NCBI RefSeq assembly: GCF_026966905.1
Contig: NZ_JAPUBN010000018.1
Span: 186,001-250,000, forward strand
Origin: Marinomonas phaeophyticola
GTDB lineage: Bacteria; Pseudomonadota; Gammaproteobacteria; Pseudomonadales; Marinomonadaceae
Direction of reading: 5' to 3'
Length of the DNA: 64,000 nt
Shown: positions 43,952 to 53,040 of the stretch, piece after piece
Layout of the letters: each line of letters opens with the position of its first letter
Position numbering within the stretch: the stretch's first letter is position 1
Position numbers and translations under genes: made by a program
The notes under the pieces: model-generated
Told to the model about the DNA's origin: nothing
The model's input: only the letters and a program-made list of their open reading frames with translations
Database searches by the model: none

Positions 43952-45259
43952 ATGAAGACTATTTGGCAACAAGCGTTTATTCGCGGTGCTCTTGGACTAA
44001 TAGGCAGCTTTGTCATTGGACTATTAATTGGTCAATTATTTCTCGGCCTGTTCCTTTTCGTACTTTTTTGCTTATGCTCAAATTTATACCAGTTATATCA
44101 GTTCCACAGTTGGGTTCGCCGCTCAGGCAAAGCCGCCCCTCCGGAAGCGTCAGGAATTTGGGGCGATGTGTTTGACGCTGTTCATCGTCTACAAAAGAAA
44201 CAGCGAAAATCTAAAAAACGCATGCGACGCGCACTCTCACGCATAGAGAACTCGACCTCGGCCCTTAAAGAAGGGGTCATTATGGCGGACAATTTGGGAA
44301 ACCTTGAGTGGTGGAACGCCTCCGCTGGGCAGTTTTTAGGACTAATGAAGCCTGTAGATAGAGGACAGCCCGTCACCAACATTGTCCGTAACCCTGAATT
44401 CTTCCGCTATTTTACTCAAAAGCGTTTTGCTGATCCTTTAGTAATCAAATCCCCCGCTCAAGAAGGGGTTTACCTAGAAATTCAAACCACATTATATGAT
44501 CAAAACGACCACCTTATTTTTGTTCGAGACGTCACCCGCTTACACTTACTCGAACAAATGCGTAAAGATTTCGTTGCTAATGCTTCCCATGAACTTAAAA
44601 CGCCTCTTACCGTTATTAAAGGGTATTTAGAAACGCTAGACATGTTTAAGGACTCACTACCTAAAAGCATGCAAAAAGGTGTGGTGAACATGACCAACCA
44701 GTCAAATAGAATGGAGCAGCTAATAGAAGATCTACTGCTTCTATCTCGGCTAGAAAGTAACGATAAAAGAGACGTGGACCAATGGCATGACCTCAGTGAG
44801 TTAATACATGGTATTGTCGATTCTATACAGGTAATTGGTGACCAACATTCCATTCAGGTTATTATCAGCTCAGAATCAAAGCTTTATGGCTCTTATCAAG
44901 AGTTGTACAGTGCTTTCTCTAACTTAGTCGTAAATGCGATCAAATATTCACCAGAAGGCGGTAACATCACCATAAAATGGGAGAATAATTTGCAAGAAGG
45001 GATTTTTTCCGTAACAGATAATGGTTTAGGTATAGAAGCGAGATATATACCCCGTTTAACTGAACGTTTTTTCAGAGTAGATAAAGGCCGTGGGTCAAGT
45101 ACTGGAGGCACGGGATTAGGATTAGCCATAGTCAAACATGTGCTTTTACACCACGATGCAAAACTCTTAATAACCAGCCAACCAGGACAAGGAAGCACAT
45201 TCTCCTGCCTCTTTGCAGCAAGTCGAATACAACAACCATTACTTAATAAAAGTGAATAA
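43952..45259 (+). CDS. phoR: Phosphate regulon sensor histidine kinase PhoR
   Basis: This 435-residue kinase has two N-terminal helices (about 12-50), a charged linker, a PAS domain (about 105-190: ALKEGVIMADNLGNLEWWN), HisKA with His213 (NASHELKTPLTVIKGY), and HATPase with N-box NLVVNAIKYSPEG, DNGLGIE and GTGLGLAIVKH. It phosphorylates PhoB at low phosphate under control of the Pst-PhoU complex, whose genes lie 10 kb to the right. Confidence 0.97.
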   Translation: MKTIWQQAFIRGALGLIGSFVIGLLIGQLFLGLFLFVLFCLCSNLYQLYQFHSWVRRSGKAAPPEASGIWGDVFDAVHRLQKKQRKSKKRMRRALSRIENSTSALKEGVIMADNLGNLEWWNASAGQFLGLMKPVDRGQPVTNIVRNPEFFRYFTQKRFADPLVIKSPAQEGVYLEIQTTLYDQNDHLIFVRDVTRLHLLEQMRKDFVANASHELKTPLTVIKGYLETLDMFKDSLPKSMQKGVVNMTNQSNRMEQLIEDLLLLSRLESNDKRDVDQWHDLSELIHGIVDSIQVIGDQHSIQVIISSESKLYGSYQELYSAFSNLVVNAIKYSPEGGNITIKWENNLQEGIFSVTDNGLGIEARYIPRLTERFFRVDKGRGSSTGGTGLGLAIVKHVLLHHDAKLLITSQPGQGSTFSCLFAASRIQQPLLNKSE

Positions 45260-45287
45260 GAGCAATTTAGTACCTGACCTTATTCAC
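45252..45287. terminator. Dyad between convergent phoR and response-regulator genes
   Basis: GTGAATAAG and CTTATTCAC are exact complements with an 18-base loop overlapping the phoR stop. It is a candidate shared terminator without a T-tract. Confidence 0.4.
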
Positions 45288-45310
45288 CAGAAATGCCATT
45301 CGATACCAAG

Positions 45311-46171
45311 CTAAAGGCTTTGAAATAAAGCGTCGATGAATTTTTCTTTTACTTCATCCTGATCTATCAAGCCAAGTGTGACGGTTAAGAAGGTAGAATC
45401 ATGCTTTTTTTCTGTGGTCGCGACACTTTGCACATAATAATTTAATCTATTCACAGAGCCCAAATACTCTAAGTCCAGAACCGACTGACCTAATACTGAA
45501 GGAATGATGTCATCGCTCTTAATGAGTAAGGTCGCCTCTTTTTTAGCAAACTGAATGACCATACAACGAAACTGCTTTTCTTCAAAGCGTACCATTGTTG
45601 GTATTTTTACGTCCTTCACGTTAGCAGGCTTTGCCTTAGGGGCAGGTTTTCCTTGTGAACCAAGTAAAACGTCTAGAGAACCAGCGGTGTGGCTAGTCAT
45701 GCCCTTCTTTGATTTACCCGCCATTGCGGCCAATGCATCTGTGGCCGCAGGGTTCCGGCTTGGCTGGGACGTTAATTCAGCAACTAAATCATGCTTTTTG
45801 GCCGCTGACATAACCTTGTTAATTAATTGCTCGCTGGAAAAAGGTTTTCCTAAATAGTCCGTAACTCCAGATTTTACCGCTTCAACAATATGATCTTTGT
45901 CACCTCGACTCGTGATCATAATAAAAGGCAAGTCTGTTTTTTGGTAATTATCCTGTTCACGACACCACTGTAATAGTTCAACCCCGGTCATTTCGGGCAT
46001 TTCCCAATCACAAAGCACCATGTCAAAAGTCATTTTAGTTAACATTTGCTGGGCTTTACGACCGTTAATAGCCTCTTCAAGCTGAGCAGAAGGAAACTGT
46101 TTGCGTAATGTTCGGCGAATCAAATCCCTTGTGAAAGTGGCATCATCGACCACTAGAATTTTAATAGCCAT
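45311..46171 (-). CDS. Response regulator with receiver domain and uncharacterised C-terminal domain
   Basis: This 286-residue protein has a receiver domain at 1-125 with Asp9/Asp10, phospho-acceptor Asp55 (LCDWEMPEMTG), Thr/Ser in IMITSRG and Lys in LGKPFSSEQ. A low-complexity Ala/Lys/Pro linker spans about 140-190. A beta-rich C-terminal domain (about 190-286) could be PilZ-like, but it lacks the RxxxR and DxSxxG motifs needed for c-di-GMP. There is no DNA-binding domain, so the output is protein-protein. It lies 2 bp from cysZ. Confidence 0.82.
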   Translation of the reverse strand: MAIKILVVDDATFTRDLIRRTLRKQFPSAQLEEAINGRKAQQMLTKMTFDMVLCDWEMPEMTGVELLQWCREQDNYQKTDLPFIMITSRGDKDHIVEAVKSGVTDYLGKPFSSEQLINKVMSAAKKHDLVAELTSQPSRNPAATDALAAMAGKSKKGMTSHTAGSLDVLLGSQGKPAPKAKPANVKDVKIPTMVRFEEKQFRCMVIQFAKKEATLLIKSDDIIPSVLGQSVLDLEYLGSVNRLNYYVQSVATTEKKHDSTFLTVTLGLIDQDEVKEKFIDALFQSL

Positions 46172-46173
46172 TA

Positions 46174-46944
46174 TTATCTTGCTCCCATTGCTGAATTGCC
46201 TGTTACATCGGTATCTGGTTTAAATGCATCTATCCAGATACAAGTAGCCGCTACAACCGCTAATGGCATAACAAATAGATTTACTAAAGGTATGGTTAAT
46301 AACACCATAACAATAAAGCCAAATGACCAGCACAAAATGGGCTTACGCCTCAAACTCGCACGCATGTCTCGAAAGTTACGCTTATTATTATCAAATGAAT
46401 AATCTAAATATTGAATCGACAACATCCATGCTGAAAATAATAACCATAAAATAGGCGCAATAACATTGACCACAGGAATAAACGAAATGATGAACAACAG
46501 GATAACACGCGGTAGAAAATACGCTAACTTTTGTAATTCTCTAAGGATACTGTGCCCAACAATTGACAAAATAAAAGCCAAAGAAATTTGTTCTTGGATA
46601 ACGTTTCCAGTCAATTTTTCCTCTACTTTTTCTGCTAAAATCCCCATAAAAGGTGCCGCTAAAATATTCACACCAACAGAAAAACCATAGAACATCAATA
46701 ACGCACTGACTAGACCAAATAAAGCATAAAATAACCAATCTAAGAAACTGAGCCAACCGGGAAGCCAAGACATCATACTGTCGGTCATTCCCGTCAAGAA
46801 ACCAAATGCAAACATATACAGAATGGCCATTAAGGCAAAGTTAGCCAATAATGGAGCCAATACAAACAATCGTAAATCTGAAGAAAATAGCAAAGGAAGT
46901 GCTTTTAAAAAGGAGCCCACTGCTTTAAAAGGATGTAAAATCAC
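46174..46944 (-). CDS. cysZ: CysZ-like sulfate transporter (EI24 domain membrane protein)
   Basis: This 256-residue membrane protein of the CysZ/EI24 family has the FKAVGSFLKALPLLFSSDLRLFVLAPLLANF start, four to six helices, and the conserved ILWLLFSAWMLSIQYLDYSFDNN segment before the C-terminal helix. E. coli CysZ carries sulfate for cysteine synthesis. The assignment rests on family pattern and length (E. coli CysZ 253). Confidence 0.88.
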   Translation of the reverse strand: MILHPFKAVGSFLKALPLLFSSDLRLFVLAPLLANFALMAILYMFAFGFLTGMTDSMMSWLPGWLSFLDWLFYALFGLVSALLMFYGFSVGVNILAAPFMGILAEKVEEKLTGNVIQEQISLAFILSIVGHSILRELQKLAYFLPRVILLFIISFIPVVNVIAPILWLLFSAWMLSIQYLDYSFDNNKRNFRDMRASLRRKPILCWSFGFIVMVLLTIPLVNLFVMPLAVVAATCIWIDAFKPDTDVTGNSAMGAR

Positions 46945-47265
46945 ATTAAATACCGCTTATAAATTATCCCGCTAACAGTATCACGACTAACGAATAACAA
47001 CCAGTTTTCGCCCCCCTATAGAACCCTACTTATTTTAGTAAAATCAACGCCTTTGCTAATAAAATCAAAAAATAATAAAAACTATTTTGTTTGTCTTTCT
47101 ATTTTTATCTTCCATAAACTCTATCAGCCCATACAGAATTTCGATTGTGTCTCTCGTTTATTTAACTGACTATCGAAAATGTAGGATTTAAAGCCATTGG
47201 TAATACGGTTTTCCTAACGATTATAAAAACAGTCAAAATAAACGACAGAAGGAATCGATAACATC
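46945..47265. other. Promoter region between cysZ and oppA
   Basis: About 320 bp, AT-rich, with no ORF. Divergent promoters for cysZ and opp are expected. I could not pick a convincing -35/-10 pair or operator. Confidence 0.5.
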
Positions 47266-48876
47266 ATGAACAAAACACTTTTAGCCACAGCATTAATCAC
47301 AGCATCACTGGGCGCAATGCAAGTGCAAGCCGCCGATGTACCAGCCGGAGTAAAACTAGCGGACAAACAAGAGCTTGTTCGTGGCGGTGGGGCTGAACCA
47401 GCTACACTTGATCCACAAAAAGTTGAAGGTACTCCTGGGTCACACAGAACACGTGAATTATTTGAAGGCCTTTATAATCTCAATGGCAATGGCGATTTAA
47501 TTCCTGGTGTTGCCGAAAGCTATACGGTAAATGCAGATAACACAGTATATACTTTCAAACTTCGTAATAATGCAAAATGGTCTAACGGTGACCCAGTAAC
47601 GGCACACGATTTTGTTTACAGTTTCACTCGTGCCGTCGACCCTGCAACCGCCTCCCCTTATGCTTGGTTTATTGAAATTCCTTCTATTGTCAACGCATCT
47701 AGTATCATTGCAGGCAAAACAGCCCCATCCGAACTCGGAGTTAAAGCATTAGACGACTATACATTTGAAGTCACGCTAGAGCGCCCCGTTCCTTACTTTG
47801 TAAAAATGACAGCCCACCAAACCATGTTCCCAGCGCCTAAAAAAGTGATTGAGAAGTTTGGTTCCGATTGGATCAAGCCAGATAACATCGTATCCAATGG
47901 TGCCTACAAAATGGACGAGTGGGTAGTCAATGAGAAAATGGTATTCAGCCGTAATGATCACTATTGGAATAACGATAAAACCGTCATTGATAAGGTCACC
48001 TTCTTACCCATTGAATCACCAACCGTTGAGCTAACGCGCTTCCAAGCAGGTGAAATGGATGTCAGTTACGAGCTACCAAATGACCATTTCAAGCAACTTA
48101 AACGTGATATTCCTGATGAAGTTATCATCACGCCACAACTAGGTACCTACTACTATCAATTTAATACAACTAAAGCGCCTTACGATGACCCACGAGTTCG
48201 TAAAGCCTTATCTTATGCCATTGACCGAGATATCATCACAAAATTCGTAACCGGTACTGGTGAACTACCAGCCTATACATTCACTCCAGAAGTGGTCAAC
48301 GGCTTCGATCCCGCCACGCCAGAATTTGCCACTTGGACACAAAAAGAACGTAATGAAAAAGCACGCGCATTATTAGAAGATGCCGGTTTTACAAAAGACA
48401 GCCCGCTTGAATTTAATCTTTTGTACAACACCAATGAAAACCACAAGAAAATTGCGATTGCTGTTGCATCCATGTGGAAGAAAACCTTGGGCGTAAAAGT
48501 AACCCTAGAAAACCAAGAGTGGAAAACCTATTTAGAAACCAAAAAAGCGCAAAATTTTGACGTTGCTCGTGCCGGTTGGATCGGTGACTACAATGAAGCC
48601 TCAACTATGTTGGATTTGTTAACCAGTACCCATGGTAACAATGACGGTAAATACAGCAACACTGAATACGACAAATTGTTGTCGGAAGCGAAAACCATGC
48701 AAAACCCTTCTGTAAATTATAATAAAGCAGAAGAAATTGCGATCAACCAAGACATGGCTGTCGCGCCAATTTATCAGTATACGATCAAACGTTTAGTGAA
48801 ATCTTATGTAGGTGGATACCAACCGAATCCTGAAGATTCAATTTATACCCGTGATATGTACATTATCGCTCACTAA
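47266..48876 (+). CDS. oppA: Oligopeptide ABC transporter, periplasmic binding protein
   Basis: This 536-residue SBP_bac_5 protein has a signal peptide (cleaved after VQA near residue 22) and the OppA start LVRGGGAEPATLDPQKVEGTPGSHRTRELFEGLYN. Later motifs are WSNGDPVTAHDFVYSFTRAVDP and ARAGWIGDYNEASTMLDLLTS. Length and motifs match E. coli OppA, which binds di- to pentapeptides in a sequence-independent way. AAGGAATCG precedes the ATG. It is followed by a hairpin and then oppBCDF. Confidence 0.97.
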   Translation: MNKTLLATALITASLGAMQVQAADVPAGVKLADKQELVRGGGAEPATLDPQKVEGTPGSHRTRELFEGLYNLNGNGDLIPGVAESYTVNADNTVYTFKLRNNAKWSNGDPVTAHDFVYSFTRAVDPATASPYAWFIEIPSIVNASSIIAGKTAPSELGVKALDDYTFEVTLERPVPYFVKMTAHQTMFPAPKKVIEKFGSDWIKPDNIVSNGAYKMDEWVVNEKMVFSRNDHYWNNDKTVIDKVTFLPIESPTVELTRFQAGEMDVSYELPNDHFKQLKRDIPDEVIITPQLGTYYYQFNTTKAPYDDPRVRKALSYAIDRDIITKFVTGTGELPAYTFTPEVVNGFDPATPEFATWTQKERNEKARALLEDAGFTKDSPLEFNLLYNTNENHKKIAIAVASMWKKTLGVKVTLENQEWKTYLETKKAQNFDVARAGWIGDYNEASTMLDLLTSTHGNNDGKYSNTEYDKLLSEAKTMQNPSVNYNKAEEIAINQDMAVAPIYQYTIKRLVKSYVGGYQPNPEDSIYTRDMYIIAH

Positions 48877-48895
48877 GGTGTAACCGATCTCCATT

Positions 48896-48918
48896 AGCCC
48901 AGTACACAGTGCTGGGCT
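48896..48918 (+). terminator. Hairpin between oppA and oppB
   Basis: AGCCCAG and CTGGGCT pair around a 9-base loop, 19 bp after the oppA stop. It likely attenuates read-through or stabilises oppA mRNA. Confidence 0.6.
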
Positions 48919-48992
48919 TACTCCTAACCTATTTTTCCTAGTATTAGCGTACGCCATATCCAGCGATTAACGCCTAATCAGGTAATGATTTT

Positions 48993-49913
48993 ATGTTCAC
49001 ATTTATATTTAAACGCACCCTGGAAGCCATTCCAACGCTCTTGGTTTTAATAACCATTTCTTTCTTTTTAATGCATTCCGCTCCAGGAAGTCCTTTTTCT
49101 TCAGAGCGTAGCTTACCACCTGAAGTGCTAGCCAACATCAACGCAAAGTATCATTTAGATGAGCCTATTTTATCGCAATACTTTTATTATCTTGGTGGCT
49201 TATTACAAGGTGATTTAGGCCCTTCGTTTCGCTACAAAGACTTCTCTATTAATGAGTTGGTCGCACAAAGCTTTCCCGTTTCCGCTGAAATTGGTTTATG
49301 GTCATTTTTCGTTGCCATAGTAATCGGGGTCAGCTGCGGTGTGTTCGCCGCCTTAAGACAAAATTCCTGGCTAGACTACGCCGTAATGTCCTTTGCTAAC
49401 CTTGGTATCGTGTTACCTAATTTTGTATTAGCGCCATTGTGTATTTTATTTTTCTCTATTTATTTGCAATGGCTTCCTGCAGGCGGCTGGAATGGTGGAG
49501 CTTGGCCCTATTTAGTCATGCCGGTTATCGCCATGTCCACCAGCTATATTGCTCAAATTGCCCGGATAACTCGCGGCAGTATGATAGAAACCATGCATTC
49601 CAATTTTATCCGTACAGCAAGAGCGAAGGGATTGCCAAAATATCGAATCATTATCGAACATGCGATGAGACCCGCTATGCTGCCAGTTGTATCCTATTTG
49701 GGCCCTGCTTTTGTGGGTATTGTTACCGGTTCGGTTATTGTTGATGTGTACTTTGGTACAGGTGGTATTGGGCAACACTTTATTAATGGGGCCTTGAACC
49801 GTGATTATTCAATGGTAATGGGTGTCACCATTCTTATCGGCACATTAACCATCCTATTTAATGCGGTCGTCGATATTTTGTACGCCGTCATTGACCCTAA
49901 AATCCGCTACTAA
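48993..49913 (+). CDS. oppB: Oligopeptide ABC transporter, permease OppB
   Basis: This 306-residue, six-helix permease has the start FIFKRTLEAIPTLLVLITISFFLMHSAPGSPF and the ATPase-docking EAA loop TARAKGLPKYRIIIEHAMRPAMLPVVSYLG. It forms the peptide channel with OppC. Confidence 0.97.
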   Translation: MFTFIFKRTLEAIPTLLVLITISFFLMHSAPGSPFSSERSLPPEVLANINAKYHLDEPILSQYFYYLGGLLQGDLGPSFRYKDFSINELVAQSFPVSAEIGLWSFFVAIVIGVSCGVFAALRQNSWLDYAVMSFANLGIVLPNFVLAPLCILFFSIYLQWLPAGGWNGGAWPYLVMPVIAMSTSYIAQIARITRGSMIETMHSNFIRTARAKGLPKYRIIIEHAMRPAMLPVVSYLGPAFVGIVTGSVIVDVYFGTGGIGQHFINGALNRDYSMVMGVTILIGTLTILFNAVVDILYAVIDPKIRY

Positions 49914-49921
49914 AGGCCTTT

Positions 49922-50848
49922 ATGATGCTAACTCCCGATAAAACACAGGCCGTTGAACAGTTTGCTGAGCGCACTGTTGAAATTGAAGGCCGTAGTCTAT
50001 GGCAAGATGCTCGTCAACGATTTCTATCCAATCGAGCGGCTGTTATCAGTTTGATTATTTTATGTTGTATTGCCGCCTTTTCAATTTTAGGCCCATTATT
50101 TAGCCAATGGCATTACGAGGATATCGACTGGGAGGCTCTTTCTGACATCTCAGTATTAGGCCGTCCCGCCATTGAATCTGGCCATTATTTTGGAACAGAT
50201 ACCTTAGGACGAGATATCTTTGTAAGAACCATGCAAGGAGGTCAAATCTCCTTATTAGTGGGTGTTCTAGGCAGTTTTGTAGCCATTGTAATAGGCACAC
50301 TTTATGGTGCGACCTCTGGCTATTTAGGAGGTAAAGTGGACAGCGTCATGATGCGCTTCTTAGAGATACTCAACTCCTTCCCATTTATGTTTTTTGTGAT
50401 CATTTTAATGACCATTTTTGGACGCCATATTTTCCTCATATTTGTGGCTATCGGTGCTATATCTTGGCTCGACATGGCACGTATTGTTCGCGGACAAACC
50501 TTAAGCTTGAAAAACAAGGAATATATAGAAGCCGCTCACGCTTGCGGTGTCTCTACCTTCAATATCATTCTGCGTCATATTATTCCGAACCTATTAGGCA
50601 TAGTTGTCGTCTATGCCACGCTCTTAGTGCCCAATATGATTTTACTTGAATCTTTTATCAGTTTTCTTGGATTAGGGGTGCAAGAACCAATGACAAGCTG
50701 GGGAGTGTTAATATCAGAAGGCGCAAACGCGATGGAACTGGCCGTATGGCAGCTGGCATGGCCTTTATCCTTTCTCGTGCTAACCCTCTTTTGTTTTAAC
50801 TTTCTTGGCGACGGTTTACGCGACGCTCTTGACCCTAAAGACCGCTAG
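49922..50848 (+). CDS. oppC: Oligopeptide ABC transporter, permease OppC
   Basis: This 308-residue permease has a cytoplasmic N-terminal tail followed by RQRFLSNRAAVISLIILCCIAAFSILGP, the GTDTLGRDIFVRTMQGGQISLLVG segment, and EAA loop EAAHACGVSTFNIILRHIIPNLLG. Two ATGs in tandem start it, 8 bp after oppB. Confidence 0.97.
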   Translation: MMLTPDKTQAVEQFAERTVEIEGRSLWQDARQRFLSNRAAVISLIILCCIAAFSILGPLFSQWHYEDIDWEALSDISVLGRPAIESGHYFGTDTLGRDIFVRTMQGGQISLLVGVLGSFVAIVIGTLYGATSGYLGGKVDSVMMRFLEILNSFPFMFFVIILMTIFGRHIFLIFVAIGAISWLDMARIVRGQTLSLKNKEYIEAAHACGVSTFNIILRHIIPNLLGIVVVYATLLVPNMILLESFISFLGLGVQEPMTSWGVLISEGANAMELAVWQLAWPLSFLVLTLFCFNFLGDGLRDALDPKDR

Positions 50849-50857
50849 GAGATATTT

Positions 50858-51847
50858 ATGTCAACCTTAAGCCAAACACCTTTGCTAGAAGTAAAAGACC
50901 TACGCGTCAACTTTAGAACCCCTGATGGTTTTGTTACTGCCGTCAATGACCTCAACTTCACCCTAGCTCAAGGAGAAACCTTAGGCATAGTAGGAGAATC
51001 TGGTTCAGGAAAAAGTCAAACGGCCTTTGCTCTTATGGGACTACTTGCCAACAATGGCGTGATTGAAGGACGAGCAGAATTCGAAGGTGAAAATATTCTC
51101 ACCTTTTCAGAGGCACAACTTAACCGCGTTCGTTCTGAAAAAATTTCCATGATATTCCAAGACCCGATGACCTCATTAAACCCTTACATGAAAGTCGGTA
51201 AGCAATTAATGGAAGTACTCAGGCTTCACAAAGGCTTATCTAAAAAAGATGCTTTTGAAGCTTCTGTGAAAATGCTGGATGCGGTCAAAATGCCAGAAGC
51301 GCGAAAACGCATGAATATGTACCCTCATGAGTTCTCTGGTGGAATGCGTCAGAGAGTGATGATCGCCATGTCCTTACTCTGTCAGCCAAAACTCCTCATT
51401 GCCGATGAGCCAACAACCGCTCTCGATGTGACGGTACAGGCGCAAATATTAACGCTTTTAAACGAATTAAAGAGCGACTTTAATACGTCTATTATTATGA
51501 TCACCCACGACCTCGGTGTCGTTGCCGGTTTATGTGATAAAGTGCTCGTAATGTATGCTGGTAGAACCATGGAATATGGGTCAACTAATGATGTATTTTA
51601 TCGTCCTACCCATCCCTATACACAAGGTCTATTAAGTGCGATTCCTCGTCTAGACGGAGAAGACGAGATATTATCCACTATTCCTGGAAACCCACCAAAT
51701 TTGCTTCATCTTCCTCCAGGTTGTCCTTTCCAAGATCGCTGTATCCATGCATCCGATCACTGCTTTGAAGAAGCTCCAGTATTAACGGAATTTGACAACC
51801 ATTGTCAACGGGCATGTCATAAATCGGTTAAGGAGCTCGTAGCCTAA
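50858..51847 (+). CDS. oppD: Oligopeptide ABC transporter, ATPase OppD
   Basis: This 329-residue ATPase has Walker [10 protein letters not shown], signature [15 protein letters not shown] and Walker [14 protein letters not shown]. It has the oligopeptide-type C-terminal extension with cysteines ([19 protein letters not shown]) that binds an Fe-S cluster in the OppD/DppD family. Its TAATG stop/start overlaps oppF by one base. Confidence 0.97.
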   Translation: MSTLSQTPLLEVKDLRVNFRTPDGFVTAVNDLNFTLAQGETLGIVGESGSGKSQTAFALMGLLANNGVIEGRAEFEGENILTFSEAQLNRVRSEKISMIFQDPMTSLNPYMKVGKQLMEVLRLHKGLSKKDAFEASVKMLDAVKMPEARKRMNMYPHEFSGGMRQRVMIAMSLLCQPKLLIADEPTTALDVTVQAQILTLLNELKSDFNTSIIMITHDLGVVAGLCDKVLVMYAGRTMEYGSTNDVFYRPTHPYTQGLLSAIPRLDGEDEILSTIPGNPPNLLHLPPGCPFQDRCIHASDHCFEEAPVLTEFDNHCQRACHKSVKELVA

Positions 51848-52842
51848 TGAATAACGTCATTATGGAAGTCAATAATTTAAAAGTTCATTTCAACATTAAA
51901 AGTGAGAATGCCTGGCCGTGGGAAAAAGGCCGCCCTCTTAAGGCCGTCGATGGTGTCAGTTTAAAAATTTACGCTGGAGAAACCCTTGGTGTTGTCGGAG
52001 AATCTGGTTGTGGCAAATCTACTTTTGCTCGCGCTCTCCTAAGGTTATTGCCTATCACTGAAGGTAATGTTGTATGGCTAGGTCAAGACCTCGTCTCTTT
52101 GAGCAAAGACCAAATGCGGGATAAGCGCCAAGAACTGCAGATGATTTTCCAAGACCCTTTAGCCTCTCTCAACCCAAGAATGACGGTTGGTAATATTATT
52201 GCAGAGCCTTTACGTACCTTTAAGCCAGATTTATCCGACGAACAAGTCAAAGCAAAGGTTCGTGGTATTATGGATAGAGTTGGCCTATTGCCCAATGTGA
52301 TTAACCGTTATCCTCATGAGTTTTCTGGTGGTCAATGCCAGCGTATTGGTATTGCTAGAGCGCTTATTCTTGAACCTAAATTAGTCGTTTGTGACGAGCC
52401 TGTTTCCGCATTGGATGTTTCTATTCAAGCTCAAGTTGTCAACCTGCTCAAAGAGTTACAAAAAGAGATGGGATTGGCTCTCGTCTTTATTGCCCATGAT
52501 TTAAGCATTGTGAAACATATATCAGATCGCGTATTAGTCATGTATCTGGGGAATGCGGTTGAGCTAGCAGATAAACGCTCTTTATATGATTCACCTCAAC
52601 ATCCTTATACGAAAGCACTGTTATCGGCCGTCCCCGTCCCTGATCCTGAAGTTGAAAGAAATAAAACAATTCAACTCTTGGCAGGAGATTTACCCTCTCC
52701 AATCAACCCGCCTTCAGGATGCGTGTTTAGGACCCGTTGCCCACATGCTATCGAAAGCTGTGCGTCAACTCGACCAAGACTGCAAACGGTGTCCCAAACA
52801 CATGAAGCTTCTTGTTTACGTTTAGGAGAGTTTACTGACTAG
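51847..52842 (+). CDS. oppF: Oligopeptide ABC transporter, ATPase OppF
   Basis: This 331-residue ATPase has Walker A GESGCGKST, signature FSGGQCQRIGIARAL, Walker B LVVCDEPVSALDV, and the C-terminal CVFRTRCPHAIESC motif. It pairs with OppD. An intrinsic terminator follows 59 bp later. Confidence 0.97.
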   Translation: MNNVIMEVNNLKVHFNIKSENAWPWEKGRPLKAVDGVSLKIYAGETLGVVGESGCGKSTFARALLRLLPITEGNVVWLGQDLVSLSKDQMRDKRQELQMIFQDPLASLNPRMTVGNIIAEPLRTFKPDLSDEQVKAKVRGIMDRVGLLPNVINRYPHEFSGGQCQRIGIARALILEPKLVVCDEPVSALDVSIQAQVVNLLKELQKEMGLALVFIAHDLSIVKHISDRVLVMYLGNAVELADKRSLYDSPQHPYTKALLSAVPVPDPEVERNKTIQLLAGDLPSPINPPSGCVFRTRCPHAIESCASTRPRLQTVSQTHEASCLRLGEFTD

Positions 52843-52900
52843 CTCTTTCGTCCAAATTATTGAAGCTGTCTCTTTGCTATAAAAGAGAACCCTCCTATTT

Positions 52901-52928
52901 GCGCTGTTCTTAGAATGGCGCTTTTTTA
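52901..52928 (+). terminator. Rho-independent terminator of oppABCDF
   Basis: GCGC..TTCT pairs with AGAA..GCGC (two TG internal mismatches) followed by T6. Confidence 0.8.
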
Positions 52929-53040
52929 TTTGCCCTTTTTATATTAAGTTAGCCTTTACCTGAGATTCGATCTAATTCAGTATTAAGCCCTTAATGTACA
53001 GCCCCATGAAAGTACCAAATAAAAGGACTTAATTAGACAC

